Source of the DNA: Neopestalotiopsis rosae
Taxonomy: Eukaryota; Ascomycota; Sordariomycetes; Amphisphaeriales; Sporocadaceae
Direction: 5' to 3'
Length of the DNA: 64,000 nucleotides
NCBI GenBank assembly: GCA_023078685.1
Contig: JALGAS010000001.1
Coordinates: forward strand, 248,001 to 312,000
Within the stretch, counting starts at the first letter, position 1; the number at the start of each line of letters is the position of its first letter. A model generated the notes under the pieces. That model saw only the letters and a program-made list of their open reading frames with translations, ran no database searches and had not been told where the DNA came from. Position numbers and translations under genes: made by a program. This document shows, in pieces, positions 1 through 13,189 of the stretch.

Positions 1-3000
1 TCCCATGGCAGATACTGACTCAAAGAAGAACGGTAAAGCCGACTACTTCTCGTTGGAGCGCCCGGACGACGTGGATGAAGACAGCAAAGTTGTCTCTGAG
101 TATAAGGGCCCTGTCATTCCCATCAAATCCGAAATAGAGACGAAGGACGAGCTTCAGGGTAGCGAGTGGCCATACGAGCGACTCTGCGATTTCTTGAAAA
201 TCGACCTATTTGACCCCCAATGGGAGACCAGACATGGTGCGGCACTCGGTCTCCGGGAGATTTTGAGGGTACATGGTGCCGGCGCGGGACGACTGAGAGG
301 GAAAAGCAGGAGCGATAATGACGCCCTGAATCGAGCCTGGCTCGACGACATGGCGTGCCGGCTCTGCTGCGTCCTGATGCTTGACAGATTCACAGACTAT
401 GCATCGGATACCTCGGTTGCTCCCATCAGGGAGACTGTAGGCCAAACGCTTGGTTCGTTCTTGAAGCATATCCCTCCAGCGTCAGTTTACAGCATATACC
501 GAATCCTGCACCGTATGGTTATGCAGCAAGAGGACCTTGGCTTGGATCGCCAGATCTGGTCAGTCTGCCATGGAGGCATGGTAGGCTTGCGCTATGTCGT
601 GGCTGTCAGAAAAGACTTGCTACTTCAGCATAACGACCTGATTGATGGAATCATCCAGGCGGTGATGAAGGGCCTTGGTGACCACGACGACGACGTCCGA
701 TCTGTCAGTGCTGCAACGCTCATTCCAATGGCCTCAGAATTTGTTGCTATGCGCCCACACATATTAAATGAGCTCATCAACATTGTATGGGAAAGCTTGT
801 CGACCCTGGGCGACGATCTGAGTGCGAGCACGGGAAAGATTATGGATCTTTTAGCTACGCTCTGTGGTTTCCCCGAAGTGTTGGAGGCCATGAAGAAATC
901 CGCACTGGAAGATGAGGAGCGCTCTTTCAAGCAGCTGGTCCCACGTCTATATCCATTCCTCAGACATACCATTACATCAGTCCGTCTCGCTGTACTGAAG
1001 GCCCTCATGACTTTTGTACACCTGGGCGAGGAATCGCTCGGCTGGCTAGATGGCAAAACTCTACGTCTCATCTTTCAAAATCTGTTGGTCGAACGAGACA
1101 GCGCTACACTACATATGTCGATGGATCTTTGGCTTGCACTCGTTCAGTGCTTGGCAAAGAATCCTGAGCATCTAGCTCAAGAGTTCCTTCCCCATATCGA
1201 CGCCTTAATGCAGCTCACCTTGCACCCCGTTGGCGTCTCACGAAACCCAATCCCAATGAACGGATCTCTATTTCAAAAGCCTTCAGGTGGTACATATTCC
1301 ATCGCTGGCTTCGCATCCCAGACCCCGCACAAGGGTTCTGAAACGGAAGGGGAGAGAGCAGCAAAAAGGCGCAGAAAATCCACCAAGGTTGATGAGGCAC
1401 CCGCCCCAACTCACTCTCATGATCTCGACGGTCACATGATGCAAGGCGATGTGGATCTTGTTGGCATGGATACTTTGATTCGGTCACGTATCTTTGCAGG
1501 CAGGGCTATGGGCTTCATTATGTCACTTGTCCCGACATCTAGACTGGAGGCTTTTGATGCGACACTCATGCCTGGGTTTACCTCGTCATACTCATCAACG
1601 CAATTATCCGCATGCCTGATTGTTGATGAGTACTCCAAGAACTCTGCAAATGCCAGCTCGGAGCAACGATATGTTGACGAGCTTCAGAAAATTATTGAGT
1701 CTGAGAGGCCTTTGCATTACCGCGATCTTGTGAGTTATGTTCAGCGCGTGCGGTCACAGTGTGCGCAGCTGGTCAACTTGTTCCGTGACCATGGCAAGGT
1801 ATCGCAGAGTAAACTGCCAACCCTGCCTGTAGTTGTTCAGGGTGAGGCAGAAGCGGGACCGACAGCCTTTTCTATCTCGATCGCCGAAAAGTGCGTGGGA
1901 GACGACTTCGAGCGACTTCGCAAGGCCATGGCCCCGGCTCAACGCCTTATTACCACGAACGATCTCATGGAGGCGAAGAAATCGACAACAACAGCCATTC
2001 AGGAGGCAAAGGTAGCCAAAGATGGCCGTGATATACGCATCAGAGCCGCTGCCGCATGCGCTCTGATCGCGATGAAGGTCCTGCCGAAGAAGCCCAGTCC
2101 CCTGATCAAGGGCATTATGGACAGTATCAAGCTTGAAGAAAGTCACCTTTTGCAGACACGGTCGTCAGAAACGATCTCCAGACTTGTGCAGCTCTTTACT
2201 GAGAAGGGTCGTCGCGGTCCTGCAGACAAGGTAGTGGCAAACCTGGTCAAGTTCTCTTGCGTCGAAGTTGCAGAAACTCCAGAATTCCCAGTCCACGTTA
2301 ATAAGACCGACGTTGTTCTGTCGATGCAAAAGGAAGAGGATCGCGTCGACCATGATGATCCCGAGAAATGGGCTCGCGAAGCCAAAGCTGCGAGGGTCAC
2401 CCGACGCGGTGCCAAGGAAGCTCTGGAGATCTTGGCCAGAGTATTTGGGGCTGATATATTCAATATCGTGCCGAGTCTCAGGAAATACATGGAAGAACCA
2501 CTAATCACCGCATTCTCTGGCGACCTGCCTGCTGATGCCAAGGATCCTGAGTGTGCGCTGGGTCAAGAGATTGTTGATGCATTGTCGGTAATACGAACAA
2601 TGGCTCCAACCTTGCACCATGCGCTCCATCCGTTCATCATGCAACAGGTCCCCTTAATCATCAAGGCGTTGCATTCTGAGCTATCAGTATACCGTTACAT
2701 GGCAGCGAAGTGCATCGCAACCATTTGCAGTGTTCTCCCTGTTGAGGGCATGACAGCCCTGGTCGAAAAGGTGTTACCATCCATCAGCAACCCAATTGAT
2801 CTACACTTCCGGCAAGGCGCAATCGAAACGATCTATCATCTGATTGCGGTCATGGGAGATGGCATTCTACCCTACGTGATCTTCTTGATTGTTCCGGTCC
2901 TAGGTCGCATGAGTGACTCGGACAATGACATTCGACTGATTGCAACGACTTCATTTGCGACACTCGTGAAACTTGTACCCCTCGAGGCTGGCATTCCCGA

Positions 3001-4967
3001 CCCGCCCGGTTTATCAGAAGAATTACTGAAGGGCAGAGATCGTGAACGGACGTTCATGGGCCAACTGCTGGATCCCAAGAAAGTTGAAAGCTTTTCGATT
3101 CCTGTTGCCATCAACGCCGAGCTGCGATCCTACCAACAGGACGGTGTCAACTGGCTAAACTTTCTCAATAAATATCATCTCCACGGTATTCTTTGCGACG
3201 ATATGGGTCTCGGCAAGACTCTCCAAACCATTTGCATGGTGGCGAGTGACCATTATAACAGAGCCGAGGAGTTCAAGAAGACAGGGGCATCAGACGTTCG
3301 AAAGCTTCCTACGCTCATCGTCTGCCCACCGACTCTGTCTGGACATTGGCAGCAAGAGTTGAAAACGTATGCGCCATTCCTCAGTGTCACTGCCTTTGTT
3401 GGCCCTCCTGCCGAAAGAAGGACCAAGGCTTCGCAATTTGCAACATCTGATATTGTGGTGACTTCGTACGAAGTATGTCGCAACGATACCGAATATCTTG
3501 AAAAACAAAGCTGGAATTACATTGTACTCGATGAGGGTCATCTGATCAAAAACCCCAAGGCCAAGATTACCATGGCGGTCAAGAGGCTTCCCAGCAATCA
3601 TCGCCTCATTCTGACCGGTACTCCTATTCAGAACAATGTCCTCGAGCTATGGTCTCTGTTTGACTTCCTGATGCCAGGCTTCCTTGGCACAGAGAAGGTC
3701 TTCCTCGATCGGTTCGCCAAACCTATCGCTGCCAGTCGTTTCAGTAAAGCATCTTCAAAGGAGCAAGAGGCTGGTGCGCTGGCTATCGAAGCGCTTCACA
3801 AGCAGGTCCTGCCGTTCTTGTTGCGTCGCTTGAAGGAAGAAGTACTTGATGATCTGCCACCCAAGATCCTCCAGAATTACTACTGCGATCTCAGCGATCT
3901 TCAACGCAAGTTGTTTGAAGATTTTAACAAGAAGCAGGGCAAAAAGATCAGTGAGACAGCCGGCCGTGAAGATAAAGAGGCCAAACAGCATATCTTCCAG
4001 GCTCTTCAGTATATGCGCAAATTGTGCAACTCCCCAGCCTTGGTCATGACGCCCGCCAATAACATGTACGAAGAGACGCAAAAGATTCTTGCAAAGCAAG
4101 GAACGAGCATTGATGACATTGTGCATGCTCCTAAGCTTACAGCTTTGAAAGACCTACTCATCGACTGTGGCATTGGAGTCGAGGGGACTGACTCGAACGA
4201 CCCGCTATATCAGCCAATCAAGCCTCACCGCGCCCTCATTTTCTGCCAAATGAAGGAAATGTTGGACATGGTGCAGAACACAGTCCTCAAGCGCATGCTC
4301 CCCTCTGTATCGCATTTGCGCCTCGACGGATCTGTCGAAGCCAACAAGCGTCAAGATATTGTGAACAAGTTCAACAGCGACCCGTCATATGACGTGCTGT
4401 TGCTCACTACGAGTGTCGGTGGCTTGGGTCTCAATCTGACAGGTGCTGACACGGTCATCTTTGTTGAACATGACTGGAATCCCCAGCGTGATCTCCAAGC
4501 CATGGATCGAGCACATCGTATTGGTCAAAAGAAGGTTGTCAATGTGTATCGACTGATCACGAGGGGTACCTTGGAGGAGAAGATCTTGAGGTAAGTTTCT
4601 AAGCTCGAAGGCAGTAGTGGCCTTGCCTGTTTGATGCATCATGGTGCTAACACAAGATTCTAGTCTGCAAGCATTCAAGATTGATGTTGCCTCCACCGTC
4701 GTGAATCAACAAAATGCCGGTCTGGGTACCATGGACACGGACCAGATTCTGGATCTCTTCAATATGGGCGATGCAGGACCGAATCTCATATCCGACAAGC
4801 CAAAGGATGGAATAGATGGCCGCGAGGAGGACATGGTTGATGTGGAGACGGGTGATGTGCGTGCGCCAGGCAAGAAGGCTTGGATTGATGACCTTGGCGA
4901 GCTTTGGGACAATCGCCAGTACGAAGAAAGTTTTGATCTTGATGGTTTCATGAAGACAATGCAGTAG
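1..4967 (+). CDS. MOT1: TATA-binding protein-associated Snf2-family ATPase Mot1, 3' part
   Basis: Two visible exons: up to 4590 and 4664-4967. The intron 4591-4663 has GTAAGT and TAG ends, a CTAAC branch site, and joins in frame. About 1,630 codons are visible. Mot1 proteins usually have roughly 1,850-1,950 residues, so I take the ATG at position 5 as internal and the N-terminus as lying upstream of the window. The long N-terminal part is helical and HEAT-like. The C-terminal third is a Snf2 ATPase, with GLGKT near residue 1067 of the visible frame, DEGH near 1175, a Q-rich insert, and QAMDRAHRIGQ near the end. Family knowledge: Mot1 strips TBP from DNA using ATP and tunes RNA polymerase II initiation in the nucleus. 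The DEGH variant of the DExx box is typical of Mot1. The acidic tail after the intron (DLFNMGD, DDLGELWD) also fits the family. Confidence 0.95.
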
Positions 4968-6414
4968 AGCTATTTTGGCAATGCCAAAACACATGGTTTT
5001 GCTCCGGAACAATCTGTTCCAGCATCATCAGAAAGCGCAAAGGATCAGAGTCTGAGAATTAGGAGAAGGAATGGACCACGGGTTATTTGTACAACAGCAA
5101 GAATATCCAGTTTTATCATGTGGGACGAGCCAAATGGTCCGTCACCAGCAAGAATGCAACGCGTCTGAGTTTGCCTGCTGGCATTGGACCGGCGGGCTCA
5201 ACCCCATTTCATCGGAAGAGCCTTAGAGATAGACCCGTGAATATGGATGGCAACTTTGATTTTATTTCGTTTGGAGGTTCCTGGGCACACTAAAAAAAAC
5301 ATGACTCTGGATAGCCCAACCCCAGACGGCCATCTTCTCATCTCTTCTCCTTCTCTTCTTCCATCTCATGAATGGATGAAATATCCGTTGCATATGAGAT
5401 GGTAGTGAATGTGGCTAGGGTATGATTGGGGTGGCTGGTATCGCTGTCGGTATTTTCGGAAGCACAAGGGGGGGCCATGCTTGATTCAACAGATTCGCTA
5501 ACGGTTGCGCCGCAGACTACCTACTTATAGATGCAGAGTCGGTTATGGAGACCGATCTCGTATACGAAATCCGCCATTGGTGGATTAGGAGTTGCGAGAA
5601 AACATTCCAGCAATCGCCGTCTTTCCGAGTGCGCTCGCAGCGGATGGGAAAAAGATATTGTTGCCTTGCATTCCTCCTACCGCCTTTCTTACCCACCGTT
5701 CGGTTCGGTTAGGACAACCGGAGAGGGGCACAGTTCATGCGCGATAATTACGCGAGCAGATAGTCGATCGTGTTGTTGGTCGGATGTTTCCATTAGTGCC
5801 CGCTACGAACCATGGACCCTTGTTCAACGATATCGACAAGCATATTTACAAGCTTTTTGCCAGTCTTTTCCCTTTGCCGAGCCTTGTCCTGGATGTGCGG
5901 TCAACTCGGCAGACTCGACTGGAGTCAGGGTCCATATTGCTGACCTTTTGTGATGTCTAGAAAAAAAGGATCGAAAAGATGCTTCTCGCCACAACGCACC
6001 CGGATCGCTAAAGCATTCTCCGCCGAACCCAACCCCTCCCTCTATGGAATCTATTGCTCGATCTGGAAGCTCATGTAGGTGAGCAAAGCCACTATGCAGG
6101 TCGTCAGCGGTGGTCTGGACGAGCAAGAGAAGGGGAAAAGACCTCATTGACGCTAGACAAGGTCTTTTCCCGGTGGGAGGTGAGTCGATGAGCATGGAAC
6201 GTACGAGACTCGGTGAATGATGTTGAGCCTCACAAAGGGTCGAGACTATCTATTTACGGATATATAAGGAGTCGAGTCTGCTCGACGACCTGGATACGTT
6301 TTGCTTTTCATCAGTTTGTATACAATCATCCACAGACATCGGAAACAGTTTGGAACGTCGTATAGAAACACACAAAACTAGTTTTCCTATTATCAAGAAC
6401 ACAACTTTTCCATC
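4968..6414. other. intergenic, no gene seen
   Basis: This 1.4 kb spacer holds the MOT1 3' flank and the promoter of the secreted-protein gene. Open frames here, such as 5531-5953 on the plus strand, look random: no family motif, rich in Ser, Arg and Cys, no splice context. A pyrimidine-rich stretch lies near 5335-5370. Confidence 0.6.
6261..6267 (+). promoter_or_regulatory. TATA box candidate for the secreted-protein gene
   Basis: TATATAA lies about 150 bp upstream of the ATG at 6415, followed by a pyrimidine-rich, A-ending leader. This fits a strongly expressed small secreted protein. It is positional inference only. Confidence 0.4.
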
Positions 6415-6998
6415 ATGTTGCACTCCGTCATGCAAAGCATCACCGCGTGCGCCCTCCTGGCCACGACCCTCGTCAGCGCGGCACCGCTTCTCCAGCAGCA
6501 CCAGACGACAACGACGGCCACCACCATGATCAAGCGCGACACGGCCGAGCGCTACATTTTCGCCAACTGCGTCAACAACGCCACCTCGGCCGCGTACGCC
6601 GCCATCTTCTGGTACTACCCGGACTTCCTGCCCGACTTCCCCGAGCCCCAGGCCACGGCCTACGTCAGCAACAGCTCGGCGGTCGAGTACGCCGGCGCCA
6701 CCACGTCGGTCAGCACGGCCGACTTTTCGCTCAAGGCGGTGCTGCCCGCCGACGCGGCCACGGCCGCCGAGGGCGACGTCGTCTCCACCGACGCCAGCGC
6801 CTCGTCGTTTGCGGGACCCATGGCCGTGGTCAAGGGCAGCGGCGACGTGTTTTACACGCCTGCCACCAATGTCAACTGCTACGAGGAGTATTGGCAGCGC
6901 GATGTGAGTACCTAATCCTTCTTGCGTATTGTCGTGTAAAGTACCGGTTTCTGACTTGATCCTCAATTTCACAGAACCAGCCAGTTGAGGACCCTTAG
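6415..6998 (+). CDS. small secreted protein, function unknown
   Basis: Exons 6415-6903 and 6975-6998; the intron 6904-6974 has GTGAGT and CACAG ends and is in phase 0. The second exon codes for only seven residues (NQPVEDP). The protein has 170 residues. It begins with a clear signal peptide (MLHSVMQSITACALLATTLVSA at the N-terminus), then a Thr/Gln-rich stretch ending in MIKR followed by D at about residue 42, which looks like a Kex2 processing site. The mature part has a Phe/Tyr/Pro-rich segment (FWYYPDFLPDFPEP), two Asn-X-Ser/Thr sites and a low-complexity Ala/Ser/Thr/Val part. Only two cysteines are evident in the mature region (VNC, FANC). I do not recognise a named family; a cell-wall or effector-like role would be a guess. 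GC content is visibly higher than in the flanks. Confidence 0.7.
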
Positions 6999-8559
6999 AA
7001 AAAAACATGAACATGTTTTGCTCAAAAGACATCGTTTCGAGTCTTGATCGTGCATTTGGATGGAAATGTATCTGGCCATTATGGGGGCCCATATCTTTTC
7101 CGGAGTCCCAAGGTTTATTTTTGGCATGCGATAAAAAAAAAAGCTGCATTTAATAATGAGGTAATGAGAACCCGGTCTTGCTATAGAATAGAGCAAGCAA
7201 GGATCAGGGTGATATCTTTCACGTGCATACGAATTGTTCATGAGGAGGGGCTTCATGACAGAGAACACGAGAGCGAGAATTAAGCTCGCGGTACTTTTTT
7301 TTTAATCATAAATATGATGACACGCATTTGAACGCCTTCTCAAACTTTCCAACGATTCTGCCCACTTCCAATGTGACAAGTCGGTATCCTTGAACGGGAT
7401 GGGAATACGAAATGGTCTAGAAACGAGGTTTAGAGATATTAACGGAACAGTCGCCGGCCAATATACATAGTAGCAAGACGGCCCAGAAGCTCTGGATTGC
7501 CTGCCGAGAGTTGGTATGTTTGCCAGTGGGGGTCTCTATGTGTGTGCGCACTGTCAGATGACTGCTGAAGGTTTGATCAAGCCTGCGGTCCACAGCGGGC
7601 ACAGCGCAGTGAGATACCGCGTACGAAACCAACTGCCAGCCTGCATATTCGGTCCCCACTGTTTTAAACCCGTTTTCCTACATCAATAGTCAGTGAAGGA
7701 TTTCCTATATGCAGGTATTGGATCTGGTGGTATTGAGCACAGGGTAGCAGAGGATTCCCTCTCACACCAACGATGACTCTCATTTGAAGTCCGAAGGCCG
7801 GCCCTCCAATCAATGAAAGTCAGATGTGATCGGTCTTTTTCAAAAGGATCAATTTTGTTGCACCAACAGTCACCCGACATATGTTTTTGAGGCACACGAG
7901 CATTGCATTTGTTCATCCAAGAAAATGGGATCAAATTGTTACAGAGTGCATACATATATGCATGAGAGGGGAACTGGAGCGTGGGTGCAACAAACAAGAG
8001 CAAACTTGCAACAACTTGGTTTTTATTGGGTCCCACACTGCTGGGACCAATGGATTTTTGTCCGCTGCTACCTCATCAGCATATCGGTGCTATCATTATC
8101 CACTGGAAGGATTTGGATTTGGATTTGGAGAAGGTGGCATAAAGTTTCAGAGGAAGAGGGGGGCAAAGGGGCCATGTGCCTTGTGTTGTACGTGTGGCGA
8201 ACCATGTTGTGTTATTCGCAGGTGCAAGTGCAACCCGTCACATTCCTCCCAGTCCCATCGTACCTACCTAACCTATCTTTGTCATATTGACGGGACGGCT
8301 CGTTTGCCCTTGCCCTTGCACCTCGAGAGATGTGACGAGCGGTCTTTGACTTGGGAGTCGCAGATGGGTTGGTTCTACCCTGCATGATGACAGTCTGGGA
8401 GTGGGCAACCTCCAGTCGTTCTCTAATCATAAGTCTTGTTCTCTTTTGGCGCCGCGCATGTTTGCTAGGTATCTCAAAGGTTAAATACTTAGCAGTCTGC
8501 GGCCGCCCTTTTCTCGGGGTAGAAACAAGACAGACGACTATGAAAAAAGTGAACACCAC
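6999..8559. other. intergenic, no gene seen
   Basis: This 1.56 kb spacer holds several overlapping short open frames on both strands, none with coding character. A short direct repeat (GGATTT three times) lies near 8110-8130, and a purine-rich patch near 8150-8170. Nothing functional can be assigned. Confidence 0.55.
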
Positions 8560-9831
8560 ATGATGAACCGTCTCGTCTCTTCTCTTTTCTGCAAGAAAAA
8601 GAAAAAGAGAATAATCACCGCCAATATGACGGAGGAGCCTCTACAATCACCTTCGTTACATCTCGTATCATTACCGAGTGCCAAGGAGATGAGATCAGAG
8701 ACATCCGTTGTCTGGACAGATGAAGGTCAGAGTGGCAAGGTGCGGAGCATGACTTCTCTCCTTGGAACTACAAACAAGATGACGCGGGAAGAGGACACCT
8801 CCTGTCGTTTTCTAGAGATGCTACCTCTTGAACTGCGAAACCTCGTCTACTATCACGTGTGGGACGATGGAAGAGCTCGAGACCACCACATTTACCACGA
8901 CGAGAGCGGCCTCGGCCATACAAGATGTGTCATGAGCCCGAGGCACGAACATCATGATCACATCCAGTTGGAGATGGACAGGATCTATGATGCGCCGTGT
9001 TTCGACCATCTCAGGGAAACCAGGCTTCGGATGTGGTATTACCGACAATTTTTTCAAAGCTGGGGTCACCGCCACTGGATGTGCAAGGAGAGGTTGCAAA
9101 GTATAAAACTGTCCTGTGACGAAGACGAGGAGTTCTCCGGGGAGGACAGGACGGGCTGGATGGACATGCTCCTCGTTTGCAAGCAAATGTATGTCGTCTC
9201 GTGTTTTCCCCTCCCCTTTGGAATTCAGGGCCTGGCGTTGCCTTTGATCCGAAACATGGTGAAATCAGACTGAGCTGAAATATCTTGCAGGTATCCCGAG
9301 GTTTTGCGATCCATCTTTGAGAACCACAAATTCTTGGTGAACGACTACACTGCGGTCCATAAGTTTCTTGTAACCCAGCCGCCGCCATTATTGCAACACA
9401 TCAGACATCTGGATCTTACGGTGGATGCGTCGGTCTGGGATTCCGCCGCCTTCCTCAAAGAAACTCAAGTACCTCATGCAGTCAAGACACAGTTGGTTAA
9501 GATATTGGAGATACTGTCGACACTGACTTGTCTCCAAGATTTGAGATTATCATTTTATTCCTGGGGCGGGCAATCTTGGGCCCATGTTCGAGAAGAAGCT
9601 TTGATATCAAGGCTGGCGATGCTGCGGCCTCGCAAGCACTTCACCATAGACCTTCCACCAGTATCCGAAAAGGGTGACCACAAACCGCACCATGATGGGG
9701 TGAGAGAAAACAGGCTATTACAAATTGCCAGACGACCAAGGGTTCGCTACTGGGTATCACCTGCTGTTCCTCCCATGGTTTCGAGAGTTCAACGACTATT
9801 TTTGGTGGCACCCAAGGGCAGCACAAAATAA
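8560..9831 (+). CDS. F-box-like / DUF7730-type protein, copy A
   Basis: Exons 8560-9188 and 9291-9831; the intron has GTATGT and TTGCAG ends and splits the Met codon in CKQM|YP. The product has 389 residues, or 367 if translation starts at the second ATG (8626); the basic run CKKKKKR lies between the two starts. The core motif LPLELRNLVYYHVW (about residues 90-103) is the F-box-like helix common in fungal proteins of this type. It is followed by a charged His-rich middle and a second part (VHKFLVTQPPPLLQHIRHL) that looks leucine-rich. Family function is unknown; some F-box-like proteins are SCF substrate adaptors, which is inference here. A diverged copy with the same intron position follows at 11405. 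Confidence 0.75.
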
Positions 9832-11404
9832 TTGTCTCGAAGGCGGGCGTGGCGTGTATGATTGGCGACAAGGGAAGAAAGAAGATTGAAGAAGATAACT
9901 CTTCAACCAGGATGAAGAATGATTTGAAAATTTTTTTTTTTGCTTCAACAGAGGCCTTTGATTGACAATTCGAGGAATTGATACCAGTCCCAGAAAAAGG
10001 GGTTACTATTTTGCCTGGCCGCACACTCAAGAGTTGGATTATTAACTCCTGCCACTCAGTCAAGCCCCCAATACCCGCGAATTCTTCATGCCCACCGACT
10101 CAGTGATCCTTTTGCAGTTATTTGGTTACTGCCTGATCGAGATATATAAAACTGTGAGGCATCAGACAAAGAAGAGCTCTGCTACAGCAACACCCCTCAC
10201 TGGCCGTACAAAGAGCTCTCCTGGTGGTCACTGTTGCAGCAAGTCATTCCAGCGCGAATGTGAAGAAACCCCAAGATGGCCTGTAGCTTTCGCTCGCCGT
10301 CTTGGAGATTCAAACCCGACTCTTCCTAGTACGCATATCGATTTTCTCTTATTCTTGTCCTTTCTTTTTGTCTCTCGCTTTCACACAGGGGGAAAATGTA
10401 TATGAGGGCAACATTGGATGACTAGAACCCAGTCGACCAATAGTGTGCTGTGCGGGAACGAGCTGTCAACATCAGATCATAATTCGCGCCAAACTTCAAA
10501 GGAGCCGTTATGTATACCGAGAATAGCGATAGTCGTAAGGCTCGCATACTCTAGCCGAACAAGACCCAATATTCCCAATGCCAAGGCGTAGGAGTTTCTG
10601 CTTTGGCCGGGCACCTTTATCCCTCTCTGGCAGGATTGCAGGCTGCATTGCATGATCTGACGAGACAGCCTGTCGGTATTGACTTTCATTGGCTAGATCT
10701 CTCTTTGCCCCTCTCCGAATGGGTCAGCAGTCATATCTCCTCGCCCAGCTACTATCCGGGTATCAGGACGATATAGGAGCCTAATTTATCCCGCCTTGAC
10801 TCCTCCATCCATTGAGGCAGTTCCATCCACACCCAATGCAACCGTGGCCCTGCTCCAAATGTGGCCGGGTGGCCCTTTTCCCGTTCACCTTTTTGTTATA
10901 GAAACCACAGTCACCTTGCATTGCATATGTTTGCTTCTTTAGTCCAGGATTGAAACCACCTATCACTCGATTCCAGCCAATCGCGTCTCTTCGATCCCGG
11001 TCAGAAGAGACATATGGAGTTTGCACCATATCGACTTTCAGCTCTGATCCATTAAGGGAAAATTGTCGAACGCGCAGACCCTTGTCAAAGTGCATTTATC
11101 AAGTCAGCACGAACCATGACTGCATCTCTTATTCACACCAACCAGATTCATGGCCGACCATTATAGGCTTGTCGGGACTTTTGCCCGCAGACATACTTCA
11201 TCTCCCAGGATGAAGCCGAAAACCGGTCGTATAAGTCTCGGGGCGGGCAGACACTTTTAGGTTCAGCCTCATCCGAATGAATCTCACCCCGGAGTTCTTT
11301 CAGAAAAGCCGTTGTTGTACCACCGCATCCTATCCGATTTCCACATATCCCAAGGTGAAGCTTTTGTCTTTTTTTCACCGTATGCATCCATCCTGGGCAG
11401 CACA
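9832..11404. other. intergenic between the two F-box-like paralogues
   Basis: The spacer is 1.57 kb. Short open frames exist but lack coding character. A stretch at 10265-10330 ends in a GATTCAAACCC-like arm that briefly resembles a tRNA T-arm but does not fold into a full tRNA by eye. Confidence 0.5.
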
Positions 11405-12766
11405 ATGACGAAGCCACCAGCAATAGCCCGCGAGAATGCGTGCACGCAATCACAGTCTACCTTCTTCGGCCTCTTGCCGCGAGAAATCCGGGACATGATA
11501 TATGCTCACCTGTGGGAAGGGCCTCAGTCACGTCAGCATGTGTTCCAGAGAGAGGGAGGCGGCCTAACGTACTACACGTGCACAAGACCCCATGATAGCA
11601 GGGACGATAGAAATAGGGAGTTTGAAAAGTTTTGGAATCGTTACAGGAACGAAAATCCCGGTTCTGCGGTACGGGACGCCACTTGGGCGCGGCGCATGTC
11701 GTCGACCTGGAACGAGCACTGGTGCTGCGAAGAAGTCATGCTCGACAAGACCAAGGGCGGCCGACAAGAAGAGGGCAGTAATAGTCCACGGTCAGCTTTC
11801 TTGCCTTGTCTGCTCAGCTGCAAGCAAATGTAGGATCACACCTCCTTTGTCACTTTTCGATGAGCAAACATATGTCTCTAAAACTCTTGGTTAACATCTT
11901 ATTATAGGTATCATGAGGCTGGGCCATCATTATACGCCCACATCACTTTAATCGTGACAACTCTAACCGCATCACACAGACTGTTTGTCTCTAACCCACC
12001 ACCTCAACTCATACATCTACGCTCACTCGAGCTGTCCCTCAATGTCCCCTACGCAGCGCTCCACAACCACCAAGAGCACAGGGAAAGACAACAGCATACG
12101 GCCACGCTCCGGCCAAACGCCTGGGCTGACGTCTGTGTTGCCCTATCCGACCTAAGCCTCCTCCAGCGCCGTGGTGACGGCATTTCTGAAGATGGCAACA
12201 ACGGCCATGGCGGCGATGATGACGCAACCCTGCGCAATGTGTCCCTGCGTCTCGATCTGGTCGAAGATGACCGCTTCTGGTGGGAGGTGCGCGAGAGCTC
12301 TGCCCTGAGCGCCATTCGCGGTCCCCTACGCGCTCGCCTGGCACTCCAATTGCCCGAGCTGACGGTGGACGTGGACCGCATAAAAATGTTCCAATATGAG
12401 AGCAGCCCTTCGAGCCCTTCGGAATCACCAGTCCCCGGGCAGCAGAACCAGGGGAAAGCAGAAGACGGGCAAGAAGTACGAGGCGATATCGGAACTGACA
12501 ATCAGCCGTTTCTTGTGTATCCGCTGCCCTCGTACCTCCGGACCCCTCCTGGCGGGAATGCAAAGAAACGGCTGGTTCCAGATTTCAAGAGTCTAAAAAG
12601 ATATAGCAGAAGGCGATGGACTTCAACGACGACAACGGAAGACCGGGTCAATGATGGTATCGAGTCTAGACTCGAGTTCTTTACCCCCCGTGAGCACGCC
12701 ATGAATGGGCCCGAGGATTTGGTGCACCGAATGGGAGGACTGTTCAGAGGCATGCTCATGGCCTGA
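11405..12766 (+). CDS. F-box-like / DUF7730-type protein, copy B
   Basis: Exons 11405-11829 and 11908-12766; the intron has GTAGGA and TTATAG ends. The product has 427 residues. The N-terminal motif LLPREIRDMIYAHLWEG (about residues 22-38) matches copy A, and the intron interrupts the same CKQM|Y position in the same phase. After the intron, LFVSNPPPQLIHLRSLELSL parallels copy A's FLVTQPPPLLQHIRHLDLTV. The C-terminal half is longer than in copy A, with a Ser/Pro/Gln linker and a basic patch. This is an old tandem duplication. The start at 11405 is the first in-frame ATG with a fair context. Function is unknown. Confidence 0.75.
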
Positions 12767-13189
12767 AAGCGTCTTTTGACACTTCTGAAAATGGCTGGTA
12801 TATCCGCTTGACGCGCGAGCCATGCAAAGTAATAACTTAATCACAAGGAAACGTCGACATGAAGGACCATACAGTACCTTTATGCGACTTGATTGTAGAC
12901 AATTCTTTTCAACGTGTAGCTTAAAAATTATTTTATTTGGCCTTGGATATTGGCACAGACTATCAAGGCCTAAATCAGTATTAGACCTACTCTTGCTTGT
13001 AAGATAGCTAGATATGTTTCGTTAAGATTCAGCTGAGCCAAAACAAGGAAAATAAAACAAACCCCTGAACACCATGCAATGCAGCTAATCAGTTTTTCTC
13101 ATCGAGAAAATGCACCCAGACCGAAGATATTTGACACACAATCAACCCACTACTCACTCAACCCATACCAATATGCAGAATTCCGTTCC
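12767..13189. other. convergent 3' intergenic region
   Basis: An AT-rich 420 bp region between the ends of the F-box-like copy B (+) and VAC1/PEP7 (-). I see only shared 3' flanks here. Confidence 0.5.

Noticed and set aside
5531..5953. 140-codon plus-strand frame between MOT1 and the secreted-protein gene
   Set aside because: No motif, Ser/Arg/Cys-rich, no splice or promoter context.
6250..7149. 299-codon minus-strand frame over the secreted-protein gene
   Set aside because: Gly/Arg/Val-rich shadow of a high-GC coding strand; the plus strand has a signal peptide and in-phase intron.
10262..10332. tRNA-like stretch with a GATTCAAACCC arm
   Set aside because: No acceptor stem pairing and no proper D-arm or anticodon arm could be drawn; the T-loop lacks the GTTC core.
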